Shown: positions 52,442-61,164 of the stretch, in pieces
Position numbering within the stretch: position 1 is the first letter of the stretch
How the letters are laid out: each line of letters begins with the position of its first letter
NCBI RefSeq assembly: GCF_000982825.1
Contig: NZ_CP011047.1
Coordinates: forward strand, 1,054,001-1,118,000
Length of the DNA: 64,000 bases
Source: Cronobacter sakazakii
GTDB lineage: Bacteria; Pseudomonadota; Gammaproteobacteria; Enterobacterales; Enterobacteriaceae
Reading direction: 5' to 3'
Notes under the pieces: generated by a model
The model's input: the letters and a program-made list of their open reading frames with translations, nothing else
What the model was told of the DNA's origin: nothing
The model's database searches: none
Made by a program: the position numbers and the translations under genes

Positions 52442-53467
52442 ATGAAAGCATTATCAAAACTGAAACCGGCAGAAGGCATCTGGATGACCGATGTGCCGGA
52501 GCCGGAAGTGGGTCATAACGATCTGCTGATCAAAATTCGCAAAACCGCGATTTGCGGCACCGATGTGCACATTTACAACTGGGATGAATGGTCGCAGAAG
52601 ACCATTCCGGTGCCGATGGTTGTCGGCCATGAATATGTTGGCGAAGTGGTCGGCATTGGCCAGGAAGTGAAAGGCTTTAAAATCGGCGATCGCGTCAGCG
52701 GCGAAGGCCACATTACCTGCGGTCACTGCCGTAACTGCCGCGGCGGGCGCACGCATCTGTGCCGCAACACCGTTGGCGTGGGCGTCAACCGTCCGGGCTG
52801 TTTCGCGGAATATCTGGTGATCCCGGCGTTCAACGCGTTCAAAATCCCGGACAATATCTCTGACGATCTGGCTTCCATCTTTGACCCGTTCGGCAACGCC
52901 GTACATACGGCGCTCTCGTTTGATCTGGTCGGTGAAGATGTGCTGGTGTCAGGCGCGGGCCCTATCGGCATCATGGCGGCAGCGGTGGCGAAACACGTCG
53001 GCGCGCGTAACGTCGTGATTACCGATGTGAATGAGTATCGCTTGTCGCTGGCCCGCAAAATGGGCGTGACCCGCGCGGTGAACGTCGCGAACGAAAGCCT
53101 GCAGGACGTGATGAACGAACTGGGCATGACCGAAGGCTTCGATGTGGGTCTTGAGATGTCCGGCGCGCCGCCGGCGTTCCGCACCATGCTGGATACCATG
53201 AACCACGGCGGGCGTATCGCCATGCTGGGTATTCCGCCCTCTGATATGTCGATCGACTGGAACAAAGTCATTTTCAAAGGGCTCTTCATCAAAGGCATTT
53301 ATGGCCGCGAGATGTTTGAAACCTGGTACAAAATGGCGGCGCTGATTCAGTCTGGCCTCGATCTGTCGCCAATTATCACCCATCGCTTCACCATCGATGA
53401 CTTCCAGAAAGGCTTCGACGCCATGCGTTCCGGCCAGTCCGGGAAGGTGATCCTGAGCTGGGATTAA
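52442..53467 (+). CDS. tdh: L-threonine 3-dehydrogenase
   Basis: A 341-residue zinc-dependent medium-chain dehydrogenase oxidising threonine to 2-amino-3-ketobutyrate. Catalytic zinc ligands are Cys38 in AICGTDVHIY and the GHEYVGEVVG motif. The structural zinc Cys set is CGHCRNCRGGRTHLC (about 93-107). NAD binding is by SGAGPIGIMAAAVAKHVGA. Same length as E. coli Tdh; the second gene of kbl-tdh. Confidence 0.98.
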   Translation: MKALSKLKPAEGIWMTDVPEPEVGHNDLLIKIRKTAICGTDVHIYNWDEWSQKTIPVPMVVGHEYVGEVVGIGQEVKGFKIGDRVSGEGHITCGHCRNCRGGRTHLCRNTVGVGVNRPGCFAEYLVIPAFNAFKIPDNISDDLASIFDPFGNAVHTALSFDLVGEDVLVSGAGPIGIMAAAVAKHVGARNVVITDVNEYRLSLARKMGVTRAVNVANESLQDVMNELGMTEGFDVGLEMSGAPPAFRTMLDTMNHGGRIAMLGIPPSDMSIDWNKVIFKGLFIKGIYGREMFETWYKMAALIQSGLDLSPIITHRFTIDDFQKGFDAMRSGQSGKVILSWD

Positions 53468-53981
53468 CCCTTAATTACGGCGCCTGATTATTCGGGCGCC
53501 GCTACTATTTTCAGCGATTTGACCTTATAAAAGCGAATCGCTACCGTCTGCCTCGATTTTTATAACTCCCTTTTTTACACGCAATATCACGTCAATACCT
53601 GGCTCTCTTTCTTAAAAAGAGGGTATGTATTTAAAAGTGTCGTCAGAAAAAATAAAATACAATCCGCGTCTTCATGTCTATTCTGTTAGAACAAAAGTCC
53701 ACGAAATAGGGCCTGCGTATTTCGAGCGTTTTGTTGTTGGTAATTCCTCTGCTAGTCGTTATCTACGTTACGCAAGCTCGCTATTGTTGAGCCAATCTCT
53801 TATCGCTGCAGGCCCGTGTACGCGCCCTTTATCGCCATGACAGGCAGTTCGTCTGCGTAGACAGAAAAAAATATCGTGGCTGATTCTGGACTTACGCCAC
53901 ATTTGCGCACTTTTTCTTTATCGTTTTTGCCTGCCGTGCCTATATTGTTTGTTCAGGCCTGGTTAAATGTTGTGAATCACT
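53468..53981. other. A/T-rich spacer after tdh
   Basis: No gene can be supported in these 514 bases. A seven-pair hairpin CGGCGCC/GGCGCCG (53478-53501) just after tdh may be its terminator, though only TATTTT follows. The rest is clearly more A/T-rich than the neighbouring genes and leads into the stand-alone glycosyltransferase, so it may have come in with it. Confidence 0.5.
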
Positions 53982-54749
53982 ATGCTTAAACTCTCCGTTT
54001 GCGTTCTGACCTGCAACTCTGCGCGCTTGCTGCGTGAAGTGTTACCACCATTGTTGATTATCGCTGATGAAATGGTGGTGCTGGATTCCGGCAGCCATGA
54101 CGACACCGTGGCGATTTGTCATGAATATGGCATTACGCCGCATTTTCACCCTTATGCTATGCACGGCCAGCAGATGAATCATGCGATTAGCCTTGCCTCG
54201 CATGACTGGGTGCTCTGTATGGACAGCGATGAAATCCTCGATGAGGAAACCGTCGATTTTATTCTGGCGCTGAAAGCAGGTGACGAACCGCGCCCTGATC
54301 AGGCCTGGCGAATTTCCCGCTACTGGCATGTACTTGGCGAGCCTGTACGCACCATTTATCCCATCTCATCGCCTGATTTCCCGGTTCGGCTTTTTAACCG
54401 TCGTTCGGCGCGATTTAACGATCGCCCTGTGGATGACAAAGTGGAAGGACAGTTACAGACGGTAAAAATTCCCGGCTATGTTCGTCACGATACGTTTTAC
54501 TCATTGCATGAAGTTTTTAATAAATTAAACAGTTATACGACGCGGCTGGTGAAATATAAAAAAGTGCGTCCGTCGCTGCTTCGCGGTGTGATAAGCGCGA
54601 TCGGCGCGTTTTTTAAATGGTATCTGTTTAGCGGTGCCTGGCGACAGGGTCGGGTGGGGCTGGTAACGGGCTTATATGCCACGTTTTACAGCTTCCTCAA
54701 ATACTTCAAAGCCTGGTATGCGCACGGCGATAAAAAAAGGTGCCGGTAA
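53982..54749 (+). CDS. Stand-alone GT2 glycosyltransferase related to WaaE
   Basis: A 255-residue GT-A enzyme of the WaaE/KdtX group: LKLSVCVLTCNSARLLREVL, DEMVVLDSGSHDDTV, LCMDSDEILDEETV (DxD) and the motif DDKVEGQLQTVKIPG where WaaE has its HESL region. A C-terminal hydrophobic/basic part (about 195-250, SLLRGVISAIGAFFKWYLF) could bind the membrane. It is encoded apart from the LPS block, between tdh and yibQ, with an A/T-rich 5' region and a strong terminator. A core-LPS role is likely but the sugar is unknown. Confidence 0.78.
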   Translation: MLKLSVCVLTCNSARLLREVLPPLLIIADEMVVLDSGSHDDTVAICHEYGITPHFHPYAMHGQQMNHAISLASHDWVLCMDSDEILDEETVDFILALKAGDEPRPDQAWRISRYWHVLGEPVRTIYPISSPDFPVRLFNRRSARFNDRPVDDKVEGQLQTVKIPGYVRHDTFYSLHEVFNKLNSYTTRLVKYKKVRPSLLRGVISAIGAFFKWYLFSGAWRQGRVGLVTGLYATFYSFLKYFKAWYAHGDKKRCR

Positions 54750-54782
54750 AAAAACATTCTGACTCACCGCTCCCTCGATAAT

Positions 54783-54810
54783 AAAAAACCCGCCTTCCGG
54801 CGGGTTTTTT
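54783..54810. terminator. Bidirectional terminator between the GT2 gene and yibQ
   Basis: A perfect 12-pair stem AAAAAACCCGCC/GGCGGGTTTTTT with loop TTCC, providing a T run in both directions. It lies between convergent genes, 33 bases after one stop and three before the other. Confidence 0.95.
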
Positions 54811-54812
54811 AT

Positions 54813-55754
54813 TCAGGACTGTTTGCCCCATCCTTGCCATTGATGGCGCAAATAACTCACCAGCGGGCTCTGGCTGACGCTTTCGCCGATCACCGTAAAG
54901 AAACGCGTGGCATAGACCGGCTCAGGCTGGCGTTTCGGCTTGCAAAGCTTCACACCACGGAACGGGTTACGCGGCGCGGTCGGCACGGTCTGTGAAGGCG
55001 GCGCGACGTTTGGTCTTGATGTATCCACCTGCGGCTCATTCAGCAGGCTGCTCGCGCGCACCAGCGTAATGTCGGGCGGCAGACTGTAGAGCATTTGCTG
55101 GAGCACGCGTACCGTTGACGGGTGAGGGTGCCCTATAGCAATCGCCGAGCCGTTACGGCGCGCCAGCGCGACCGCGCGGTTAAACTGATAACGAATATCC
55201 GCGTCGTTCTGGGTGTCGTCCAGAAAGACTTTACGCTTGATGACTTTCACGCCGGTACCTGCGGCGGCGCGCATGGCCTGGCTGTTACCGATGGTCATGC
55301 TATCGAGGAAAAAGAGATTGTAGTGCGCGAGCGACGCCATCACTTTCTGCATACCTGGAAGACTTGATGTCATCGCGCTGCCCATATGGTTATTCATGCC
55401 GATGGCGTAAGGCACGCTGTTTACCGCTTCGCGAATAATACGCGCGATTTCATCAGCGCTCATGTCCGGGCGCAGCGTGTCTTTTTCCAGCGGCTGTTTG
55501 CTAAGCGGCGCCATCGGCAGGTGGATGAGCACGTCATGCCCCTGATTATGGGCTTTGGTCGCCATTTCGCGAGCGTGCGGCGCGTTAGGCAGTACGGCGA
55601 CAGAGACTTCAGCGGGCATCGCCAGCACCTGGTTTTCGGTGCCCGGGCGATAGCCGAAATCATCAATCACGATAGCGAGTTTGCCGGCAAGGGCGGGAGC
55701 GGCGAGTGCCAGCGAACCGGCGAGAACAAAAACAAGACGACGCAAATGAAGCAA
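54813..55754 (-). CDS. yibQ: Divergent polysaccharide deacetylase family protein YibQ
   Basis: A 313-residue periplasmic protein with a signal peptide (about 1-23, ending APALAG) and a polysaccharide-deacetylase-2 domain: LAIVIDDFGYRPGTENQVL, then IGMNNHMGSAMTS and IAIGHPHPSTV, which hold the conserved Asp and His residues. Enzyme activity is not established. It begins three bases after the envC stop, and the pairing with the amidase activator EnvC suggests a cell-wall role. Confidence 0.9.
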   Translation of the reverse strand: MLHLRRLVFVLAGSLALAAPALAGKLAIVIDDFGYRPGTENQVLAMPAEVSVAVLPNAPHAREMATKAHNQGHDVLIHLPMAPLSKQPLEKDTLRPDMSADEIARIIREAVNSVPYAIGMNNHMGSAMTSSLPGMQKVMASLAHYNLFFLDSMTIGNSQAMRAAAGTGVKVIKRKVFLDDTQNDADIRYQFNRAVALARRNGSAIAIGHPHPSTVRVLQQMLYSLPPDITLVRASSLLNEPQVDTSRPNVAPPSQTVPTAPRNPFRGVKLCKPKRQPEPVYATRFFTVIGESVSQSPLVSYLRHQWQGWGKQS

Positions 55755-55757
55755 AAC

Positions 55758-57017
55758 TTATCTTCCCAACCACGGTTGTGGATTGACCGCCTGACCCTGA
55801 CGGCGAATTTCAAAATAGAGTGAAGGACGACCCTGACCGCCGCTGTTACCCACCAGCGCGATGGGCTGACCGGCGCGGACCTGCGCGCCCACGTTCACCA
55901 GCGCGCTCTGGTTGTAACCGTAAAGGCTCATGTCGCCTTTGCCGTGCTCAACCACCACGACCAGACCATAACCCTGCAGCCAGTCGGCAAGGATAACGCG
56001 CCCGTCGGCGATGGCTTTCACCTCGGTGCCTTCGCTGGCACCGATAACGATGCCCTTCCAACGTAGTTCACCTTGCAGCTGTTCGCCATAACGGTGCAGC
56101 AACGGGCCGCGTACCGGCCAGAATGCCTGACCGTTCGGCGAGCCGAGCCCGCCGGTGCGCGCCATCAGCGAACGTTCGCTGTCGGAAGGTTTATAGGTGG
56201 TGCCTTTGCGCGAGGCCTCTTTCTGACGGGAACGAACCTGTTCGGCTTCACGCGCCTCGCGTTCGGCGCGCGCTTTGGCCGCCGCTTCCGCACGGGCGAT
56301 GCGATCGCGCAGGCGCGATTCGTTGGCGCGCAGCTCGCTTAGCTGCTGCTGCCCTTCCTGAATGGAAGAGTCCAGCGCGCCAAGGGTTTTCTTACGTTCG
56401 TTGCGGGCCTGCTCCAGCTTTGCCTGCTGTGCCTGCTGCTCGTAAAGCAGCGTCTGCTGCTGCGTCTGCTTCTCTTCGAGCTCCGCTTTTTGCGTGGCGA
56501 CTTCTTCGCGGGTTTGCTTGAGCTGGGCGATGGTTTCCTGTCGCGCTTCGTTGAGATAGCCGAAATAGGCCTGTAAACGCTGGCCGCGCTGGCTCTCTTC
56601 GCCGCTCAGGATCAACTGAAGGCCGCTGTGTTGCCCCTGACGGAACGCCGCATCAAGCTGGGCCGCAAGGTTGCGTTCCTGTGCCGCTTTCTGCTTCTCC
56701 AGCTTTGCGATGGAGTCATTCATCTGGGCTATCTGACGGTTGAGTTCCGCCAGCGTATTCTGGGTTTCGCGCAGTTTGCGGCTGGCGGCGGCGATCGCCT
56801 GTTCCTGGCTTTTCAGCTGGGCGAGCAGTTTCGCGCGCTGCTGCTGTTGCTGGCGCACGGTGCGCTCTTTGGCGGCGATATCATCCTGGATGGATTTAAG
56901 CTGATCGCGGTCATCCGCGTGGGCGGAAAGCGGGCATAACAATACGCCAGCGCTGAGCGCGCTGGCGTAAAGCAGGGGCTTAAGTGAGAACCGAAACGGC
57001 CTGTTGCCCCATGTCAT
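55758..57017 (-). CDS. envC: Murein hydrolase activator EnvC
   Basis: A 419-residue periplasmic protein that activates the amidases AmiA and AmiB at the division septum under FtsEX control. After a signal peptide ending SAHA (about 34) there is a long coiled coil (about 35-270) and a C-terminal LytM domain (about 300-419: GLGSPNGQAFWPVRGPLLHRYG to VNPQPWLGR), degenerate for zinc ligands as in E. coli EnvC. The ATG at 57017 (MTWGNRP) gives the E. coli length; an in-frame ATG at 57041 adds eight residues. It lies 33 bases after gpmM. Confidence 0.95.
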   Translation of the reverse strand: MTWGNRPFRFSLKPLLYASALSAGVLLCPLSAHADDRDQLKSIQDDIAAKERTVRQQQQQRAKLLAQLKSQEQAIAAASRKLRETQNTLAELNRQIAQMNDSIAKLEKQKAAQERNLAAQLDAAFRQGQHSGLQLILSGEESQRGQRLQAYFGYLNEARQETIAQLKQTREEVATQKAELEEKQTQQQTLLYEQQAQQAKLEQARNERKKTLGALDSSIQEGQQQLSELRANESRLRDRIARAEAAAKARAEREAREAEQVRSRQKEASRKGTTYKPSDSERSLMARTGGLGSPNGQAFWPVRGPLLHRYGEQLQGELRWKGIVIGASEGTEVKAIADGRVILADWLQGYGLVVVVEHGKGDMSLYGYNQSALVNVGAQVRAGQPIALVGNSGGQGRPSLYFEIRRQGQAVNPQPWLGR

Positions 57018-57050
57018 TGAAAAAATCGCCTTTCCCCTCATGGGGAGGGA

Positions 57051-58598
57051 TTATTCCACGATGAACAGCGGCTTGCCAGTCATCTCTTGCGGGATTTCCA
57101 TCCCCATTAGCGTCAGCAGGGTCGGCGCGATATCAGAGAGCTTGCCGCCGTCCACGGCTTTCACGGCTTTATTGCCCACGTAAATCAGCGGCACCGGCAG
57201 GTTAGTGTGCGCGGTGTGCGCCTGGCCTGTTGCCGGGTCGCGCATCTGCTCGGCGTTGCCGTGGTCAGCGGTGATAAGCATCTGACCGCCTGCGGCCTCA
57301 ACGGCGCGGGTCACCTGCGCGATGCAGTTATCCAGCGCTTCCACCGCCGCAACAGCCGCGTCAAAGACGCCGGTATGCCCGACCATATCGCCGTTCGGGT
57401 AGTTGCAGATAATCGCGTCATATTTGCCGCTGTTAATCGCGCCGACCAGTTTTTCGGTAAGCTCTGCAGAGCTCATTTCCGGCTGCAGATCGTAGGTCGC
57501 GACTTTCGGCGAATTAATCAGAATGCGATCTTCGCCCGCGAACGGCTCTTCCACGCCGCCGTTAAAGAAGAAGGTCACATGCGCGTACTTCTCGGTTTCA
57601 GAGATGCGCAGCTGGGTTTTGTTATGTTTCGCCATCCACTCGCCAAAGGTGTTCAGCAGCGAGGCTGGCGGATAAGCGCAGGCGGTGCGGATATCTGCCG
57701 CATACTCTGTGAGCATGACAAAATCCGCGAACTTCACGACTTTTTTACGGTTAAAGCCATCGAAATCGCGGTTTACAAACGCGCGGGTGATCTGACGAGC
57801 ACGGTCGGCGCGGAAGTTCATGAAAATCAGCGCGTCACCATCTTCCATTGCGGCAGAGGCTTCGCCTTCGCCACGAATCACGGTCGCTTTAACGAATTCA
57901 TCGTTTTCATCACGCGCGTAGGCGGCTTCAAGGCCGGCCACGGCGTTTGGCGCTTCATACTTGCCTTTCGCCAGCGTCAGCAAGTCGTACGCCTGCTCCA
58001 CGCGGTCCCAGCGGTTGTCGCGATCCATCGCAAAATAACGGCCAATAATAGAGGCGATGCGGCCTTTGCCGACTTCGGCGAATTTCGCCGCGAATTTCTC
58101 AAGCGATGCTTTCGCGCTGCGCGGCGGCGTATCACGGCCGTCCAGGAATGCGTGCAGGTAGATTTTCTCTGCGCCGCGAGCGGCGGCCAGCTCAATCATC
58201 GCCAGGATATGATCTTCATGGCTGTGTACGCCGCCAGGCGACGCCAGACCCATAATATGTACGGCTTTGCCTGCGGCGACGGCTTTATCGACGGCGGCAG
58301 TCAGCACCGGGTTTTCAAAGAACGTGCGCTCTTTGATTTCTACATCGAGACGCGTGAGATCCTGGTAGACGATGCGCCCGGCGCCCAGGTTAACGTGACC
58401 GACTTCAGAGTTGCCCATCTGACGGTCCGGCAGGCCCACTTCAAGGCCAGAAGCATCGATTAACGTGTGCGGACGGTTGGCCCACAGGCTGTCCATCACA
58501 GGCGTTTTGGCGGCGGAAATAGCGTTATCCTGGCTATCTTCACGGTAGCCATAGCCATCCAGAATCACTAATACGACAGGTTTTTTAGTAAGCGACAT
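57051..58598 (-). CDS. gpmM: Cofactor-independent phosphoglycerate mutase GpmM
   Basis: A 515-residue manganese enzyme interconverting 3- and 2-phosphoglycerate. The phosphorylated Ser is in QMGNSEVGHVNLGAGR (about residue 64). Other metal and substrate motifs are VVLVILDGYGYRED at the N-terminus, HAFLDGRDTPPRSA, FMNFRADRARQ, NYPNGDMVGHTG and ITADHGNAEQM. It heads gpmM-envC-yibQ and is divergent from yibN. Confidence 0.98.
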   Translation of the reverse strand: MSLTKKPVVLVILDGYGYREDSQDNAISAAKTPVMDSLWANRPHTLIDASGLEVGLPDRQMGNSEVGHVNLGAGRIVYQDLTRLDVEIKERTFFENPVLTAAVDKAVAAGKAVHIMGLASPGGVHSHEDHILAMIELAAARGAEKIYLHAFLDGRDTPPRSAKASLEKFAAKFAEVGKGRIASIIGRYFAMDRDNRWDRVEQAYDLLTLAKGKYEAPNAVAGLEAAYARDENDEFVKATVIRGEGEASAAMEDGDALIFMNFRADRARQITRAFVNRDFDGFNRKKVVKFADFVMLTEYAADIRTACAYPPASLLNTFGEWMAKHNKTQLRISETEKYAHVTFFFNGGVEEPFAGEDRILINSPKVATYDLQPEMSSAELTEKLVGAINSGKYDAIICNYPNGDMVGHTGVFDAAVAAVEALDNCIAQVTRAVEAAGGQMLITADHGNAEQMRDPATGQAHTAHTNLPVPLIYVGNKAVKAVDGGKLSDIAPTLLTLMGMEIPQEMTGKPLFIVE

Positions 58599-58841
58599 TG
58601 CAGAACCTCATGCGTCAAAGACGAAAAAATTGGCGTAATTTTACTACACCGCCTGAGGGCAAATAGCCGCAGAAGATCAAAGAACAGGCCGGGGCGTGCA
58701 AGCGTGACGGCGCATTTCATTCTTTTTTTCGTAACGCGCCGCAGAAAACACACAACCTGCCTTGTACTGGCTGTAATTGACACAGCGCGCAGGTATACTC
58801 CACACCTGGTTTTTTTACTGAGTCGGGAGTTTGACCCCCCC

Positions 58842-59273
58842 ATGCAAGAAATTATGCAATTCGTTGGCCGCCACCCCATACTTAGTATCGCGTGGATTGC
58901 GTTACTCGCGGCGGTGATTTACACCACTTTCAAAAGCCTGACCTCTAAAGTGAAGGTGATTACGCGTGGTGAAGCGACGCGTCTTATCAACAAAGAAGAT
59001 GCCGTGGTAGTGGATATCCGTCAGCGCGACGACTTCCGCAAAGGCCATATCGCCAGCGCCATGAACGTGCTGCCTGCCGATATCAAAGCCAACAACGTGG
59101 GCGAACTGGACAAGCATAAAGCGAAGCCGGTTATCGTGGTTGACGGCAACGGCCTGACGGCACAGGAATCAGCGACGGCGCTGACGAACGCCGGGTTTGA
59201 ACAGGTGTATGTGCTGAAAGAAGGCGTCGCCGGCTGGAGTGGTGAAAACCTGCCGCTGGTGCGTGGTAAATAA
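58842..59273 (+). CDS. yibN: Membrane-anchored rhodanese-like protein YibN, no cysteine
   Basis: A 143-residue protein, the E. coli length, with one N-terminal membrane helix (about 10-30, HPILSIAWIALLAAVIYTTF) and a cytoplasmic rhodanese fold (about 45-140). DAVVVDIRQRDDFRKGHIASAM and VLKEGVAGWSGENLPL are the conserved ends of the domain. The active loop reads VVDGNGLTAQESA, and the protein has no Cys at all, so it cannot carry sulfur in the usual way. The ATG at 58842 was chosen by alignment. First gene of yibN-grxC-secB-gpsA(-cysE). Confidence 0.92.
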   Translation: MQEIMQFVGRHPILSIAWIALLAAVIYTTFKSLTSKVKVITRGEATRLINKEDAVVVDIRQRDDFRKGHIASAMNVLPADIKANNVGELDKHKAKPVIVVDGNGLTAQESATALTNAGFEQVYVLKEGVAGWSGENLPLVRGK

Positions 59274-59293
59274 TTTTCATAAGAGGTAACGAC

Positions 59294-59545
59294 ATGGCTA
59301 ATATCGAAATGTATACCAAAGCAACCTGCCCGTATTGCCATCGTGCGAAGGCCCTGCTGAACAGCAAAGGCGCCGCTTTCCTCGAGCTGCCCATTGACGG
59401 CGACACCGCCAAACGGGAAGAAATGATTCAGCGTAGTGGCCGCACCACTGTACCGCAGATCTTTATCGACGGTCAGCACATTGGCGGCTGCGACGACCTG
59501 CATGCACTGGATGCGCGCGGCGGACTCGATCCTCTGCTGCGCTAG
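59294..59545 (+). CDS. grxC: Glutaredoxin 3
   Basis: An 83-residue glutaredoxin with the dithiol site CPYC at residues 12-15 (KATCPYCHRAKALL), the cis-Pro in TTVPQIFIDG and the glutathione motif GGCDDLHAL. It reduces disulfides and ribonucleotide reductase with glutathione. It lies between yibN and secB, the normal order. Confidence 0.98.
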   Translation: MANIEMYTKATCPYCHRAKALLNSKGAAFLELPIDGDTAKREEMIQRSGRTTVPQIFIDGQHIGGCDDLHALDARGGLDPLLR

Positions 59546-59601
59546 TGCGCTTAAGCCGTGACGGCACATTTAAGGACATTACATACAAAGGGTTTTCGCT
59601 C

Positions 59602-60069
59602 ATGTCAGAACAAAACAACACTGAAATGAATTTTCAGCTTCTGCGCATCTACACCAAAGACATCTCTTTTGAAGCACCGAATGCGCCGCACGTGTTTCAG
59701 AAAGACTGGCAGCCGGAAGTGAAACTGGATCTGGATACTGCCTCCAGCCAGCTCGCTGACGATGTCTACGAAGTGGTATTGCGCGTGACGGTCACCGCGT
59801 CGCTGGACGAAGAGACCGCTTTCCTTTGCGAAGTGCAGCAGGCAGGTATTTTCAATATTTCCGGCATCGAAGGCACCCAGATGGCGCACTGCCTCGGCGC
59901 TTACTGCCCGAACAGCCTGTTCCCGTACGCTCGCGAATGCATCACCAACCTGGTTTCCCGCGGCACTTTCCCGCAGCTCAACCTTGCGCCGGTTAACTTC
60001 GACGCGCTGTTCATGAACTATCTGCAGCAGCAGGCTGCTGAAGGTGCGCCAAACCATCAGGATGCCTGA
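59602..60069 (+). CDS. secB: Protein-export chaperone SecB
   Basis: A 155-residue tetrameric chaperone that keeps preproteins unfolded and hands them to SecA. The sequence (MSEQNNTEMNFQLLRIYTKD, the acidic SecA-binding surface, CPNSLFPYARECI) is almost that of E. coli. The ATG at 59602 was chosen; the in-frame start at the grxC stop is too far upstream. The stop overlaps the gpsA ATG. Confidence 0.98.
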   Translation: MSEQNNTEMNFQLLRIYTKDISFEAPNAPHVFQKDWQPEVKLDLDTASSQLADDVYEVVLRVTVTASLDEETAFLCEVQQAGIFNISGIEGTQMAHCLGAYCPNSLFPYARECITNLVSRGTFPQLNLAPVNFDALFMNYLQQQAAEGAPNHQDA

Positions 60070-61088
60070 TGAACACCATTAATGCGTCAATGACAGTCAT
60101 CGGTGCCGGCTCCTACGGCACCGCTCTTGCCATCACACTGGCAAGAAACGGCCATCACGTCGTGCTGTGGGGTCATGACCCTGCGCATATCGCGACGCTA
60201 CAGGCTGACCGCTGCAATGCGGCTTTCCTTCCCGATGTGCCTTTCCCGGATACGCTTCATCTTGAGAGCGATTTAGCCACAGCGCTTGCCGCCAGCCGCA
60301 ATATTCTGGTGGTGGTGCCAAGCCATGTGTTTGGTCAGGTGCTGCGCCAGATTAAACCGCTGATGCGCCCCGATGCCCGCGTGGTCTGGGCGACCAAAGG
60401 CCTTGAAGCGGAGACGGGCAGGCTGTTGCAGGATGTGGCGCGTGAGGCGCTGGGCGATGAGATTCCGCTTGCGGTTATCTCCGGGCCGACGTTCGCCAAA
60501 GAGCTGGCGGCGGGGCTGCCAACGGCGATTTCGCTGGCGGCGACGGACGAGACATTCGCAGACGATCTCCAGCAGCTTCTGCACTGCGGCAAAAGTTTTC
60601 GCGTTTACAGCAACCCGGATTTCATCGGCGTGCAGCTTGGCGGCGCGGTGAAAAACGTTATCGCTATCGGTGCCGGGATGTCTGACGGTATCGGCTTCGG
60701 CGCGAACGCACGTACCGCACTGATTACGCGCGGGCTTGCGGAGATGTCTCGCCTGGGTGCGGCGCTCGGCGCGGACCCGACCACCTTCATGGGCATGGCG
60801 GGCCTTGGCGATCTGGTGCTGACCTGTACTGACAACCAGTCGCGCAACCGCCGTTTCGGCATGATGCTCGGCCAGGGAGCCGATGTGCAGAGCGCGCAGG
60901 AGAAGATCGGTCAGGTGGTGGAAGGCTATCGCAACACCAAAGAGGTGCGCGAGCTGGCGGCGCGTGTTGGCGTTGAAATGCCAATAACCGAGGAAATTTA
61001 TCAGGTACTCTATTGCGGAAAAAATGCGCGCGAGGCAGCATTAACGCTGCTGGGCCGTACCCGCAAGGATGAGCGAAGCAGCCAGTAA
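60069..61088 (+). CDS. gpsA: Glycerol-3-phosphate dehydrogenase (NAD(P)+) GpsA
   Basis: A 339-residue enzyme reducing dihydroxyacetone phosphate to sn-glycerol 3-phosphate for phospholipid synthesis. NAD(P) loop: IGAGSYGTALAITLARNGH (about 11-29). Catalytic Lys region: QLGGAVKNVIAIGAGM, and GLGDLVLTCTDNQSRNRRFG follows. Same length as E. coli GpsA. It overlaps the secB stop by one base. Confidence 0.98.
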   Translation: MNTINASMTVIGAGSYGTALAITLARNGHHVVLWGHDPAHIATLQADRCNAAFLPDVPFPDTLHLESDLATALAASRNILVVVPSHVFGQVLRQIKPLMRPDARVVWATKGLEAETGRLLQDVAREALGDEIPLAVISGPTFAKELAAGLPTAISLAATDETFADDLQQLLHCGKSFRVYSNPDFIGVQLGGAVKNVIAIGAGMSDGIGFGANARTALITRGLAEMSRLGAALGADPTTFMGMAGLGDLVLTCTDNQSRNRRFGMMLGQGADVQSAQEKIGQVVEGYRNTKEVRELAARVGVEMPITEEIYQVLYCGKNAREAALTLLGRTRKDERSSQ

Positions 61089-61164
61089 GGACGAGCGCCC
61101 GTAATGATTGATGCGTGCCGACAAACTATTTTGTCGGCCGCTGTTTGTTTGTCTGGAGAAAGCA

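Noticed and set aside
53625..53840. 71-codon frame after tdh
   Set aside because: No similarity, no convincing ribosome site, and A/T-rich noncoding composition.
58777..58799. TTGACA and TATACT upstream of yibN as a promoter
   Set aside because: They are separated by only 11 bases, too short for a sigma-70 pair; the TATACT could work only with a poor -35 further upstream.
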